Source of the DNA: Torymus aiolomorphi
Taxonomy: Eukaryota; Arthropoda; Insecta; Hymenoptera; Torymidae
NCBI GenBank assembly: GCA_036365515.1
Contig: CM070874.1
Location: forward strand, 207,632,297-207,696,296
DNA length: 64,000 bases
Reading direction: 5' to 3'
The notes beneath the pieces were generated by a model. That model saw only the letters and a program-made list of their open reading frames with translations. It did not search any database and had not been told where the DNA came from. This document shows, one piece after another, positions 34,591-47,291 of this stretch. The position numbers were made by a program, and so were the translations under genes. How positions within the stretch are numbered: position 1 is the stretch's first letter; each line of letters begins with the position of its first letter.

Positions 34591-37013
34591 TTGTTTACAG
34601 TCATTGAAATTCGATTTTGAATTAACTTGGATGGTTGTACAACGTAGACAAATGCTGAAAGCCTTATTCATTCTATTTTGAATATGTAATATAGCCAATA
34701 ATGTTGAGGAGTTCTAATTGTGTACTGCCTGAAAAATCTAATTTTGAATTAGCAAAAATGAACGAGTGCCCTCATGACCCTGCTGGTTATTTTGTTATTA
34801 ATGGAAAGAAAAAGTTATTTTAATACAAGAACGGACGTTTAGGAATAGAATTATATTAAAGAAGATAGCAAGAATGTAGTACTAACTCAAGAAAGAAAAA
34901 CAAAACCAATATTAGCCTACGGAAGAGCAGGCAAATAATATTTACAATACAATATTTTTCAAGGTGTATCTATGTATTCTCAACATGAAAATTTTTCATG
35001 AGATATAATTTTAGAAGAATATTAAAAATTTGTCTTCGTATTTGACAGGACGAATAGAGGACTTGGATGTCCATGAAGAAAATGACAGTTTCATTGCTTT
35101 CAATGAATAACACATAAAACAAACAACAACTAAGATGTTTATTTAGACAGTATTGGATTCAAAGTACGAAAAAAGTATTATATTTTGAAGTAAGTTTTTA
35201 AAAAATAGGAAAAAAAAATTGTGATTTTCATAGTTCGTCTATCTAGTAAATAAAATACAGGTAAAATGTGTAGCATGAAGTGTTATATTAAATTTTAAAA
35301 CTTGTACTTCAAATCAGTTTGAAATGTTTTGAGAATAGAACATATATATATTAATAAATAATTATGTGTTATGAGGTTCATAAACTTCATAATAAGCTTT
35401 TGCGTAGAAGAAAATATTACTGAGTGACACGCGAGGTTATAAATATACAATATAATTTTCAGTGTTTTGTCTAATAATAAATAAAATATAGTACTGGTAT
35501 GACGTGTTACGTGAAGTGTTTATAATCAATTTTTAAAACTTCTATTAAAAATCAGTTTCAAATGTTTTGAAAATAGCTCAAGTGTGTATTAATAAATAAT
35601 TACGTGTTATGAGGTTCATACACTTCATAATAAGCTTTGGCATAGAAGAAAATATTGATGAGTGACACATGAGGATTATAAATATACAACATAATTTATG
35701 ATGCCTATTTGAAATATTGTGGTCTGAGCCTTGATTTAAAAAGCATCTGTAATCTTTAAAAAACTTAGTCGATATCAGTGCTATGCTGTTGTACATATTT
35801 ATTCAAGTGCCAATGAAAAGATTATGTCTAATGAACATGGAAGTACTGAAAAGAGCAAAAATGATGTGTTATTGCGAAAATTTCAAGGAATGAAAGTGCT
35901 CAGTAATCCATTTTATGATTTTCTCATGGTAGGAGATGTCAAACTGTTTCAGAGAAGTTTTTAGTACATATTTTTCTATACAAGATTCAGATAATAATAA
36001 TGTTTTATTCATCAACTGGTTGTGTTTTTAATTTTACAAGATTATGTGTATGATGAAAAAAAAATATTATGAAAAAGAAATGTGTGGTTAGCAAAATAAT
36101 GAAACGAATTCCAGCTTTATAATGTGCAATAGAAGGCTAGAGGTAAATTTTAACACAAATTTAATAATGTAATAATAATTTGTCAAAAAAACAAGAGCAA
36201 ATGGATGCATAAGAGTGTTTTGTGAAAAAACTTAGTATCAGGTGCTGTTACATAATGGTAGTTAACTTGGCAAACTTTCAGCTTCGCATTTTTAGGCTAG
36301 AGGATTAGGTGACTTCAGAGAAATAGATGTGAAAGAGTAGTTTTTAAAAAACTTTGTACCGCCTGCTGCTATGGAAATGGTAGTTGACATGCGAACTCAA
36401 CTTTTCAGCCAACTTTGAGCTTCGAGTTTTATAAAAGCAAGAGAATCAGCTGGTGATACAGAGATTTGAATTGTAATTCTGATAACTTCTGCTTTTGTCT
36501 TTTATTCCTTGCAATAGCTACAAAGAAAAAATATATTATTGTTATCTTTTTTAACAACTTTAAATTCTCTGTTGAAATACTAATATAAGTTTAATGTTTT
36601 TATCCAATCTTGCTCTCAACAACTGTCCAACTCTCAACAAAGAACTTGACGGAAGCTTAAATGTTTTTTTGAAACAATTATATAATAAACACTTTTAAAA
36701 AATATTTTTTAAACTATTTTCTATAATTCCTAAAAAACATTTTCTATTTCTCACTAAACTGATTTTTGCTATTTAAATTATCTCTTTACAATATTTGTTT
36801 GTATGTATTTGCTATGAAAATGTTTTCTTTTTCTTACAAAAATCATTTTTCTTATCTATAGTATTACTCATTAAATTAAAGCCGTACTTCCAATAACAGA
36901 ATCATTTCTGTAAATTATTCATTACTATATTTTCTCTACAAAATATCTCCAAAAATGATCCATCACTACATCTTTTAAAAAATCCTTTAATAAATTATTC
37001 TACAATCCTTTAA
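34590..37013. other. Non-coding AT-rich stretch with a tandem duplication
   Basis: No gene recognised. Two diverged copies of an about 236-bp unit lie at roughly 35,220-35,455 and 35,456-35,690; both contain ATGTGTTATGAGGTTCATA or a close variant and TAATAAGCTTTGGC/TTTTGC. A weaker pair of related phrases (CTTTCAGC, GTAGTTAAC or GTAGTTGAC) appears at 36,240-36,420. Confidence 0.5.
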
Positions 37014-37214
37014 TAGTATATTACGCACCAAGGGAGGAAAAAACTTGGACAGTCCAAAGCTCGTGTAAATTTCCACCCGAGCCGAAGGCAAACACGAGCT
37101 CTGGGCTGGCCAATTTTACTTCCGTGGAGCGTATACTATATTTTGCCTAGCGAGGGTGAAAATACAACCTTCGCGATCGGGCGCCGGGAGCCGAAGTGGT
37201 ACTTTCGGCCCACT
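37014..37214. mobile_element. Short two-hairpin MITE-like element (copy 1)
   Basis: TAGTATATTACGCACC pairs with GAGCGTATACTA at 37,127-37,138. A second hairpin (TTTGCCTAGCGAGG ... CCCACTAGGCAAA) follows. The same composite occurs at 40,694-40,918, and its start recurs at 39,431 and, inverted, near 40,250. No coding capacity. Confidence 0.6.
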
Positions 37215-37439
37215 AGGCAAAAAAAAAATTTGCAAGCAACGAGAAATTCTTTTCCAAAACCTTTACAATCACTTTACAAAAACTTTTACAAACGATAAGA
37301 ATTTTTTCGGAAACCATAGGAATTATTTTCCGAAACCTATACAATATCCTAAAAAATTATTTACGTTTTATTTTATGAAAAGGAATTCTACAAATCAATA
37401 ATAAATTTTTGCGTTCTAAAGTCGAACTAAATTTCTTTC

Positions 37440-39130
37440 ACGCGGATACTGAAAGTCAAACCCAAAAAAGTTGTGAAATCAATTAAAGTGTAGTTCTATA
37501 CTTAACAAACATTATTTATAATGTACTTTTACTCTTAAAAAGTTGCAAAATCTCTCTAAAAAATTTGTTTACAAAAGTAAAAACTTATAGGCAAGAATAA
37601 GTTTGATTACTATTCCATGTAGTTTTATACTTAACAAACATTATTTATAAAATACTTTTACTCTTAATTAAAAAGTTGTGAAATCTCGATCTCTAAAAAA
37701 TTTTTTTACAAAAGTAAAAACTAATTTAAAACTTTTGTGAATAACAATATTACCATTTAATAATGGGTCTGAAGTCCAACGAAATAAAAAAAGTAATTCA
37801 TTTTGCTTCACGTTTATATTAAATAATATTAATTTTGCGTGTAGATTTAGTGTTTTATAATATAAATTAACTTTAAAACAAAGGTTTAGATAAAATTTCC
37901 ATTGTTTAATAACTTTAATTAATCGTAAAAAATTATTTCCTTGCATTCCAACGATGCAAACTTTAGACCCATATTTAATAATGATATTAAAAATATACCT
38001 TAATGAACTCTCATAACCTTATCACACAATCTAATTATTATTTTCTCTTAAAAAGTTGTGAAATCAATCTCAAAAAAAATTTTACAAAAGTTTAAATTAA
38101 GGCAAGTATTAGTCTCTCGCTCATCCTCCCTCTCCCGCCCTTTCTCCACCTGTCGCTCTCTCGCCCTCTCCCTCTCTTCCTTTCTTTCCCTCGCCTCTCT
38201 ATCGCCCTCTCCCCTCTTTCTCTCAACATCCGTCGAACTGAGTACCAAAAACATTAATGAGGGCTTCAATATTTTTTTAAAACAATCAACACGTTTTTTA
38301 AAAGCTAACTTTTTAAGTACGTTCTCTAACAACACAATTTCTCTAGTCCTTTTAATTCTTCTAGTCGCGTCTATTCAATAAGCACTCTCTACAAATGGTA
38401 ATCATTTTTTTCATGATTGTACAAATAATAATAATATTGTTAATATAAAACTTTCTGCGAAAGTATAAAATAAGGCAAGTATAGACGTTTTTTCTGTATA
38501 ATATCTATAAAATAATAATATTTATGATTTTGTAAAAGAAATCAAATAAATACCAGTGAAAAAGTCTTTTACTTCTTTGACTCATTGTATGCTGAACAAA
38601 TTATATGTAAGTAAGTACATTCAAATTGTTCACTGCAAATCAAACAAACGAAAGTTGTGAAATCAATTATCAATAGTCAAGTAATGCAAATAACTCTCGG
38701 AAACTACTGTATGACTGTTCACAGAAATGTATTCAAATTTGTTCATCTTTCTATACAAATTAAACACAAGAAAGTACTGAAATAATATAAAACTTTCTAC
38801 GAAAGTATAAAATAAGGCAAGTATAGACGTTTTTTCTGTATAAATCTATAAAATAATAATACTTATGATTTTTTAAAAGAAATCAAATAAATACCAGTCA
38901 AAAAGTCTTTCACTTCTTTGAGTCATTGTATGCTGAACAAATTATATGTAAGCATTCAAATTGTTTACTGCAAATCAAACAAACGAAAGTTGTGAAATCA
39001 ATTATCGATAGTTATGTAATGCAAACATCTCTCGGAAACAACTGTATGACTGTTTTGAGAAATGTATTCAAATTTGTTCATCCTTCTATACAAATTAAAC
39101 ACAAGAAAGTACTGAAATCAATTTATTGTA
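37440..39130. repeat. Complex tandem array anchored on AAAGTTGTGAAATCAAT
   Basis: The phrase AAAGTTGTGAAATC recurs at about 37,468, 37,674, 38,050, 38,653 and 38,993. Two long units of about 342 bp (38,445-38,786 and 38,787-39,128) share CGAAAGTATAAAATAAGGCA, TTGTATGCTGAACAAATTA and CACAAGAAAGTACTGAAAT. The second unit continues into the left arm of the large inverted repeat. A polypyrimidine tract lies at 38,112-38,225. Confidence 0.65.
38112..38225. repeat. CT-rich polypyrimidine tract
   Basis: About 110 bp of impure CT/CCCT repeat. It gives Arg/Glu-rich artefact frames on the minus strand. Confidence 0.85.
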
Positions 39131-39859
39131 GTCAAGTACCCATAAGATAACTTGACTGACATAATAGAACTTTTCGTACCTTGCGTGTAAAATTACATTT
39201 TATACCCACGTTGTAACTTCAAAAATATTCAGCCAGTGGGCATAAAGTATTACTTAACGCCTAAGAGGTGCAATAGCTCACATACTCCTATACAAAACCT
39301 TATAGAAGCTACGCACTTTACGCCCGTGTAGGTGAAAATTATTTTATGACTATTATGCTTTCTTTTCATTTCTAAAATTCATAAGAATGTTTTCAGATAT
39401 TTACGAAAAGTCAAAGTTTTGAACTTTCTATAATATTACACACCTTGGGAGGACAAGAGAAGTCTAGAGCTGCTTTAGCAGGGGTGGTTCTCCAATCTCT
39501 CACACATACTTGGCGGGCCCGACGGTTTGCAGTTTACCGGTGGGCTTTGTAAATGTAGAAATCTAAATTTTTGCATAAATTCATTAAAAATGTTTATACA
39601 TATAAGTCCACTATATTTAATAAATAATTACAATGACTCTAATTTTTAATTGATACTTTTCAAATATATCATCCCTACATATGTGCAGAATCTCATGATT
39701 TACTTACATTATTCAAAATATTTTTCCTTTTGTCCGTCGTTTTTAAACAGGAATGAAATAAAAATGCATATAAATTGTACTAACAAATCTACTCAAAAGT
39801 GCTTTAGATTTTACTAACCATTTTATAAGCCACCTATTTTTTATCCTTTTCCGGCGTGT

Positions 39860-40040
39860 AAATATCATGTAAGATCTCATGTTAGTATTTCAGCCATCAG
39901 ATCTCATATGAGATCATATAATATATAATATTATCTGCAATTTTATATATTATGGGATGATCTCATATGAAATCTCATATGAGATCTGACGTCCGATATT
40001 CACATATATGAGATCTCATATGATATTTTCACGCGGGTTT
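39860..40040. repeat. Cluster of ATCTCATATGAGAT palindromes
   Basis: Full or half copies of this 14-bp palindrome occur at about 39,870, 39,900, 39,960, 39,978 and 40,008 in the spacer of the large inverted repeat. Their spacing is irregular. Confidence 0.7.
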
Positions 40041-40693
40041 GCAATTTCTATTTAAAAACAGAGTGATACATTCATGGATCAGTATTTAATATGTAAATTT
40101 ATACATTTTATCTGATCTTTATATATGAAAATGACCATATGTCTACACCTTGAACTGCAAACCGTCGGGCCCGCCAAGTATGTGTGAGAGATTGGAGAAC
40201 CACCCCTGCTAGAGCAGCTCTAGACTTCTCTTGTCCTCCCAAGATGCGTAATATTATAGAACTATAGAAAGTTCAAAATTTTGACTTTTCGTAAATATCT
40301 GAAAAAATTCTTATGAATTTTAGAAATGAAAAGAAAGCATAATAGTCATAAAATAATTTTCACCTACACGGGAGTATGTGAGCTATTGTACCTCTTAGGC
40401 GTTAAGTAATACTTTATGCCCACTGGCTGAATATTTTTGAAGTTACAACGTGGACATAAAATCTAATTTTACACGCAAGGTACGAAAAGTTCTATTATGT
40501 CAGTCCAGTTATCTTATGGGTACTTGACTACAATAAATTGATTTCAGTACTTTCTTGTGTTTAATTTGTATAGAAGGATGAACAAATTTGAATACATTTC
40601 TCAAAACAGTCATACAGTTGTTTCCGAGAGATGTTTGCATTACATAACTATCGATAATTGATTTCACAACTTTCGTTTGTTTGATTTGCAGTA

Positions 40694-40918
40694 TAGTATA
40701 TTACGCACCATGGGAGGAAAAAACTTGGACAGTCCACAGCTCGTGTAAATTGCCATCCGAGCCGAAGGCGAGGGTGGGAAACACGAGCTGGGGGGCTGGC
40801 CAATTTTACTCCAGTGGTGCGTATACTATTTTTCCTCAGATCGAGGCCGAAAATGCCATATTTCCGTTTCGGAGCCGGGCGGGAATCAGGTACTGTCGGC
40901 CCGGTGTGAGGAAAAACA
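40694..40918. mobile_element. Short two-hairpin MITE-like element (copy 2)
   Basis: It starts TAGTATATTACGCACC, has the inverse GGTGCGTATACTA at about 40,817-40,829, then a second hairpin ending GTGAGGAAAAA. It interrupts the right arm of the large inverted repeat exactly where the left arm is continuous (38,950-38,975), so it is a later insertion at a TA. Confidence 0.7.
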
Positions 40919-41037
40919 ATCTGAATGCTTACATATAATTTGTTCAGCATACAATGACTCAAAGAAGTGAAAGACTTTTTGACTGGTATTTATTTGATTT
41001 CTTTTAAAAAATCATAAATATTATTATTTTATAGATT

Positions 41038-42090
41038 ATTAATACTTTTTGGAAATAAATATATTGATTCCGATAAACCCCATTTACCCATGAATGTAAA
41101 CTCAAAATATACTCAATTATAGTTTTAATTCACATTTGTAAATTTATTAAATTTTACGGCAAGAGCTCCAGAGAGTTTACACAGAATAAACCTACGCTGT
41201 GCTTCACATTGCTTCGATATTTAGTTGGAACTGACTACATTTACGTTAAGACATTGTATCTAGCATGTTAACAAATACTTTTCACTGTTACTCAACTCCC
41301 GATTTGTTATTGTATAGTCTTACAAATACAAAAAATTGTTAGTATAAAAAAAATTGGTTTAAAATTTAACAGACGTTAAAGCAAGGGAAAAACTGTAATA
41401 GAGATTAAGCAACACCTTTTGGATAAATAATTTTTCTTAACTCAGGAATGAAATAGGACATTTTTCACGTGTGAAAGTAGGAGAGAAAATTACGCATTTC
41501 GAGCGTATTTTGTGAAAGTGGTGAGAAATGAAAAGCTGGTGAGAAATGGCTATTTGTAGTTTAATAATAATCATTAAATTAAATATAATATACTATTTAT
41601 GTAATTCGATTTTACGTTATTAAAGAAAATATCGAGTTTTTGTTATTTAATATGTATTTTCGAACAAATATGTATAATTGAGATTTAATTCTATATTTAA
41701 TAGCCTATTATTTTTGTGTATTTTAATATTGCATTTTTTATTATTTTTCGGGTGAGGTGTTTTCAGCACTCGTCCCCGACTCGTGCTGAACAGCTCACCC
41801 TCGCTGGAAATAGCTCATTTTCTCCCCTTGTTGCACAATGTACTATTTATTTCGTTCTCAAATACGATTAGTTAGGTGATGTGTATTATACAAAAAAAAA
41901 CTGGTAATATTAAATTATATTATTATATAAATCAAGTATGGGCATATAAAAGAATAATACATTTTTAAGATAGGTTACATAGAAGAATTAAGAGTTATTT
42001 AGGAGAATTAATTAACAAAATAAATTGAAATATAAAATTACTATGAAATATATATATATGGGTCGTTCTTGTACTTCGGTCTTGTAATCG
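41038..42090. other. Non-coding AT-rich stretch
   Basis: No gene recognised. A GC-rich island at 41,755-41,830 holds a hairpin, TTCAGCAC/GTGCTGAA around TCGTCCCCGACTC. Nearby, AAAGTGGTGAGAAATG-like words occur twice (41,515-41,560). Confidence 0.5.
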
Positions 42091-43021
42091 GTCATAACCG
42101 GTCGCAGGGGGTCAACCGTATTCCTCGCTGATTTTTTCTGTGAAACTACATATAGAAAAAGTGAGAAAGCCCCAATATTAGCTCCCCATTTCCAATATTG
42201 AGACAGCTACACCGTGCTGAATTTCGAAAAATTGTCAAAAAATGGCTATTTTCGAAAAATTCTGTACGGCTCGTTTTTTGATCGATTTTAATGATTCAAG
42301 AAGGAATTTTTTTGCTATTTTGTCAAATTTTAGAAAAAAAATTTTTGGATTATAAATAATGCAATGAAATTTTTACACAAAGGAAAACGTCAATCTAAAT
42401 ATTTTTGTTTTTAAGATTACCTTTCAACCTTTGTAGTTCCTCGAGTTTTATAGATATTGAGATTGAGCACAACCTATTTTCTTCCTCTTAAAAAGACGTT
42501 TCATTTTCACTCGGCCAACGATTGATTTGATTAACTGCAAGCAAACATACAGCTTTTTCAAAATGGTTGATTTTCGAAAATCGCAATGTTGGCACCCCTG
42601 TAACTTTTTTCTATCAAAATCGATTGGGCTCGTATTGGGCGGAAAAAAAAGTTTTGACTTTCTAGAAAATGACCCAATTGGCTTTCTTCGGTTTTTTGGA
42701 TATTTGCAAAAGTTACAAATTTTTCAAAATGGGGGTTTTTCGTATAAGTATCAATTAAGGGCGTGTTACACCTAGGGGCTTCTGAAGCCAAAATCAGCTG
42801 AATCGATGGCTTTTCATGGGTCTAAATCACTTGAAATTCATATATTTATTGCCCAAAGAGTTGAAAATATTAAAAATATTTAATTAAATAATTTTAAAAT
42901 GCTAACAACGACAAAAAAATTACAAAAACTCTTAAAATTAAGCAATTAAAAGTGGTTTTTCAATTTTTAAAAATACTTAAACAAATAATTTTAATATTTC
43001 CAACACTTCAAGCCATTACTG

Positions 43022-43749
43022 TGTGAAGTCCGGAAATAAGTGGAAATAAATAGTAATTGGTTTTATGTATGTTTATTATATAAAATACAATAATTTATTT
43101 ACGAATATAATCTGCTGGCTTCTGGTAGATCGATGCGTTGTAATTTTACTTACAATTCTTTTTCTATACTTGTTCTTTACGTTTAGAATTTACACTTGCT
43201 TCTATAAATTTACTATAAATAACTTATAAGATCTGCTTACTAGACGAGTAAGGCTTATGATCACAATTTCAATAATTTATAAGATCTGCTTGCTAGACGA
43301 GTAAGGCTTACGATTTCAACTTCCTCGATGTCGTAGAGTTACAAGGAGCTCTCCAGGTTCTTGTACGCTGTGACTGATTCGAGTGACACACATCACTTCT
43401 TTTATAATACAAAATAATTAGGTTAAAGATGAGCCCGGTGACGTATCGAATTCATCTTTTGACAACTTATGTATTACAAGTTTTCTGGGTCGTCGTACTT
43501 GCGAAATGCTGAGCATTGCAAAGTGTGGCCTTTCGACTGCCGCGGAGTTCGGTGGCTTGGATTCTAGCTCGACCGTATGTTAAAAACTGGATGCGTTGTC
43601 TTCCTGAGTGGGTGACTCTATACGTCACAAGGTCGCATAAGCAGAACGCTGCGTAGTATTAAATTGCATTCTCGCTTTTATGTGTCAGGAAATATCTGAT
43701 ACTAATTATGCTTTTTCTTTAAAATGAGAATACGTCTCCGGACGTAACA
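43022..43749 (-). repeat. 3' LTR of copy 2
   Basis: TGTGAAGTCCGG to CGGACGTAACA on the plus strand. It is preceded on the minus strand by the purine tract AAGGGGGGAGG. It pairs with the LTR at 54,984-55,711. Confidence 0.9.
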
Positions 43750-43809
43750 CCTCCCCCCTTAGACTGTTGAATGTCGTAGAGATTCAACAAATGTATCAGA
43801 GATTTTCTG
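43686..43809 (-). promoter_or_regulatory. PPT/LTR-edge module C (true 3' LTR junction)
   Basis: Arm CAGGAAATATCTGATA (43,686-43,701) pairs with TATCAGAGATTTTCTG (43,794-43,809) at 14 of 16 positions. Between them are the LTR edge hairpin TACGTC/GACGTA, the PPT (minus strand AAGGGGGGAGG) and the hairpin TGTTGAAT/ATTCAACA with loop GTCGTAGAG. Confidence 0.75.
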
Positions 43810-44207
43810 TTACAGAATTTGATTTAATGATAAAAATAATAATACGATTTATAATAGTAATAGTAATATTAGTAATAATAATTATAATAATAATAATAAT
43901 ACTCGTCAGTCTTGGATCGACATGAATTTCTCATAAATTATGGTTTAAACAATTAATACTTTGATTTACAAAATCATGACCATTGGTTATTTTACATTCA
44001 TGGTTATCGAGTTTAAGTTTTCTAAATTTTTAATTACTTTGGTGCGCATTGTTTAAATTGACAGTTGTAATTAGCGTATATTATTCTTGCTGGAACATAA
44101 AAATTGCTGTATTTGTATTTTGAAGAGTTCATCGACTTGGAGTGTCGCGAGGCCGTACAGTTAAAAGTGCATAGTTGTCGAAATTCGCATATACGACATT
44201 TGTATGT

Positions 44208-44350
44208 CAGAAAATTACTGGCGATAAATATGCATTGTTAATTTGATTTTAGAGATACGTCACAAACGTAACACTTCCCCCCCCCTTAGAATGTTGAATA
44301 TCGTAGAGACTCAACAAGTATAATAATAGTTAGCTATCAGTAATTTTCTG
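44208..44350 (-). promoter_or_regulatory. PPT/LTR-edge module D
   Basis: Arm CAGAAAATTACTG (44,208-44,220) is perfectly complementary to CAGTAATTTTCTG (44,338-44,350). Inside are TACGTCACAAACGTA, a long purine tract (minus strand) and TGTTGAAT/ACTCAACA with loop ATCGTAGAG. No complete LTR is attached. Confidence 0.75.
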
Positions 44351-44577
44351 TTACAATAATTTCAAATTACAATTATAAGATAGAAAGTTAACTATAAATA
44401 CAACAACGTCTTTCATAAAATGGTTTGAGAAATGTTTAAATAATTTCAATATGGTTCGTTTAAAATTGTGGTTCATTTCGTACAAGAATGTTTACAATTT
44501 CCCCGTGTTGAAATTATTTTCTCTAGCTAGTTGATACGTAGGTGTCAATAAATTTGCAATCACATAATTTTGTGGAT

Positions 44578-44712
44578 CAAGAAATTACTGATGAGAATAT
44601 GAATATCAAATGTAATGATATGTCACGGATGTAACACCTCCCCCCTTTGACTGTCGAATATCGTAGAGATTCAACAATTATAGGAATAGTTGAACCATCA
44701 GTAATTTCTTGT
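44578..44712 (-). promoter_or_regulatory. PPT/LTR-edge module E
   Basis: Arm CAAGAAATTACTGATG (44,578-44,593) is perfectly complementary to CATCAGTAATTTCTTG (44,697-44,712), 16 of 16. Inside are TATGTCACGGATGTA, the purine tract, and TGTCGAAT/ATTCAACA with loop ATCGTAGAG. The arm sequence differs from modules B-D, but pairing is kept. Confidence 0.75.
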
Positions 44713-46642
44713 TACAAAAGGTTCAATAATAATAACAATTCAAATAATAAAAACAATAATAAAAATTCATATCATTAAATCCATACTAAAAATTTATATA
44801 TATAAACAATAACAAAAACAATAATAAAAGTTCAATAAATTGAAACAAAATTTCGTATCGTCTATAAATTTCTATAAAGTAAATCATTTATTTTTGTTCC
44901 TAACACTTGACTACACTTAACCTACGGTTTTAATTTTATATAATAATTGATTAATAAAACGTTACGTAATAAATATAGCATACGTTATGCATTAGAATTT
45001 GTATAGAGATATATAATATCTTGTTTGAACATCGCATTTCGACAATTAAATTATTTTATTACGCTAATGTATAATAAATTTTGTTTTTCTGGTTTTACAT
45101 AAATTAAAGTCATTGATTAACTGAGTTTAGAAATAATGTGTGTATTAAATAATTTTGTAATAAATAAAAGGTGAGGAGAAATATAGGGAATGATTCAAGT
45201 GATCATTCACTTCCCTCCCTGCTGAGATATTTGGCAAAAGATATATTATTTTTTCCTCTTTGTTTAAATAGAATAACATTAAAGGGTTTTTTATATTATC
45301 ATTATAAAAAAAATATTTTTCAACCGTATACTGAGAAAAATTATAATTATTTCCAAAAGAAAAATTTAATTATATTGATAAGTATTTTTGATAAAAACAG
45401 AAAGGTTAATAGGACGGAGTGATTTTTGTTAATTTTGACTTGTTATTGATCTTATGCATCATTGTATTACCTTTCTTTGAATATCTCAGCCGTTTTAAAA
45501 GTTCATTTTAAAACTCAAGATTTTTTTCTGGCATGAGTAGCATTCACATATTTGCATTAGAGAGTATGCAGTGTGTTATAGAGTAGAAAATTGTTTTACT
45601 CAATACAGTGCCGAATAGTGTATCTTGTAGGATGATCATGTTAGTATATGATGAAACTGATCACTTCCAATACATTATATTCGATTTAATCTTGGCAATG
45701 TGAGTACAGCTACCTAAATTCTTTCTTTCTTTTGTTCTTGAACTATTCATAAAATTTCTTTTATGAATGCGAACAATTTTTGTAGGCAAACACAATCTGA
45801 TTTTGCATAAAATTACAGTCAAATTTTTTTTATCTATGTTTGTTAGGGTTGCAAGGTTTAGGAATGGTTTTGTTTCGTTTTCTTTTGGATTAGTTCTATA
45901 TTTTCTTATTCAAAGATAGCTAGAATAATAAGTTATTAAATTAATCCCTGAAATGTTTTCTACCTTGTGACTAAATAATTAATTAAATATTTCTATTATT
46001 TAATAACACATAATTTTTACAAAAAAAAAAAACCTTTTGCTTGTTTCATTAGCAAACAAAAACTGAGGTATTTTAATATGTAATCGCAATATTTTTGTTT
46101 GTTGTTGTTAAAAAAGAAAAAACAATATATATATATTTTTTAATTGTCAACGATGTTATTGTTAGTCGTAGTATTACTTTTAAAATCTTTCATGTATGAA
46201 TCTTTTTGCTGTCTTCGTAAAAATTTCTCAGAATTTCATTATTCAAATTTATATTATTCCGATCGCATTTTTATAAAATTATTAACTTTCTTAGGAAATA
46301 TAGTTGCTTTTCACAAAATTCTGACAAGTTTATACGAACAATTGTAGACAAACGAATAAATGGTTATAATTTTAAATTGTATATTTGGTAAAATCTGGAT
46401 CACCTTAAGGTTATATTCTAGTTGACCAAGAAGTAGGATGGTTTTGCTTCAAATGGAAAAGTTCAGCTGCAATTATAATTCTTTATTGCTGTATTAAATT
46501 TGGAAAAATAAGAAGAGATTATGGTAGATGTTAATATTGAGTATGTTGTCCATATCCTAAAACAAAAATGTTATGTTATTATTTGTTATAATATGGTCTT
46601 TGCTTAGTTTTCATAATTAGTTAAGATATTATTTTGTTCATT
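44713..46642. other. Non-coding 3' region of copy 2
   Basis: Collinear with 5,620-7,312 of copy 1, AT-rich, with no supported gene. Small frames at 45,171-45,422 and 46,144-46,347 are not conserved as proteins between the two copies. Confidence 0.65.
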
Positions 46643-46884
46643 TTAATAGCGTTGAAAATTCTTATTATGCTGATCCTTTTGAAATTTATTAATATTTGGT
46701 TCTTTAATAGGCCATGTTTTGTCTCCCTTTTTAAACTTTCTTCTGATAATAAATTTATTGTAGTAACCTTTAGATTTTAATTTTAATCTTGTATTTTTTA
46801 CAAATTCTTTAAAATGTTTTTGATTATTAGATGTCCATTTTAGTTTTTTGACGTTTTTATTAAATGTTATTTTTGTTAAAACTA

Positions 46885-47291
46885 ATTGGACGATCGAGCG
46901 AGCCCGCCGAAGGCGGGCGAAGCTCGATCATAATTATGCAGAGGGTCTCGTTCGAGAAGATCACTAGGTAGTACCGCCAGTGTACACAGATGTCGCCACA
47001 AACTTCAGCTATCCCCACTTCTAAAACTCGGCTGCTGGCTCGCCTCGCCAGGCCGGCCGGTCTCTCTCGTCATATAGTTTATAGTTGCTATGTTGTCCAT
47101 ATGTTATCAATGGGTGGGAACGTTCTTAAGATAATGTTAAATGAATAATATATGTTATTATATGTATTGTTATGTTATAAATTTTTATTAAAATTTATTT
47201 AAGGGTGGGATGTGATCTTCTCGAACGAGACCCTCTGCATAATTATGATCGAGCTTCGCCCGCCTTCGGCGGGCTCGCTCGATCGTCCAAT
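46885..47291. mobile_element. 407-bp TA-target MITE with subterminal hairpins
   Basis: Perfect TIRs of about 78 bp start ATTGGACGATCGAGCG and are flanked by TA (46,883 and 47,292). Each TIR itself folds: GATCGAGC-GA-GCCCGCC-GAA-GGCGGGC-GAA-GCTCGATC. Inside the left TIR the sequence TCTCGTTCGAGAAGATCACT followed by AGGTAG resembles the end of the neighbouring large element, and the next 110 bp match that element's right end inverted (51,320-51,410). It is therefore a deletion relative of that family that gained extra hairpin ends. Confidence 0.8.

Larger units (their letters stand above)
38843..41037. mobile_element. Large inverted repeat (foldback element), 2.2 kb
   Basis: The left arm (38,843-39,535) and right arm (40,153-41,037, interrupted by the MITE at 40,694-40,918) are complementary over about 690 bp, from AATCTATAAAATAATAATA inward to GACGGTTTGCAG. 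The spacer (39,536-40,152) is unique and AT-rich with several ATCTCATATGAGAT palindromes. No transposase. Identity of the arms looks high, so the structure is recent or kept by gene conversion. Confidence 0.8.

Noticed and set aside
38048..38335. Arg/Glu-rich frame
   Set aside because: Artefact of the CT-rich tract at 38,112-38,225.
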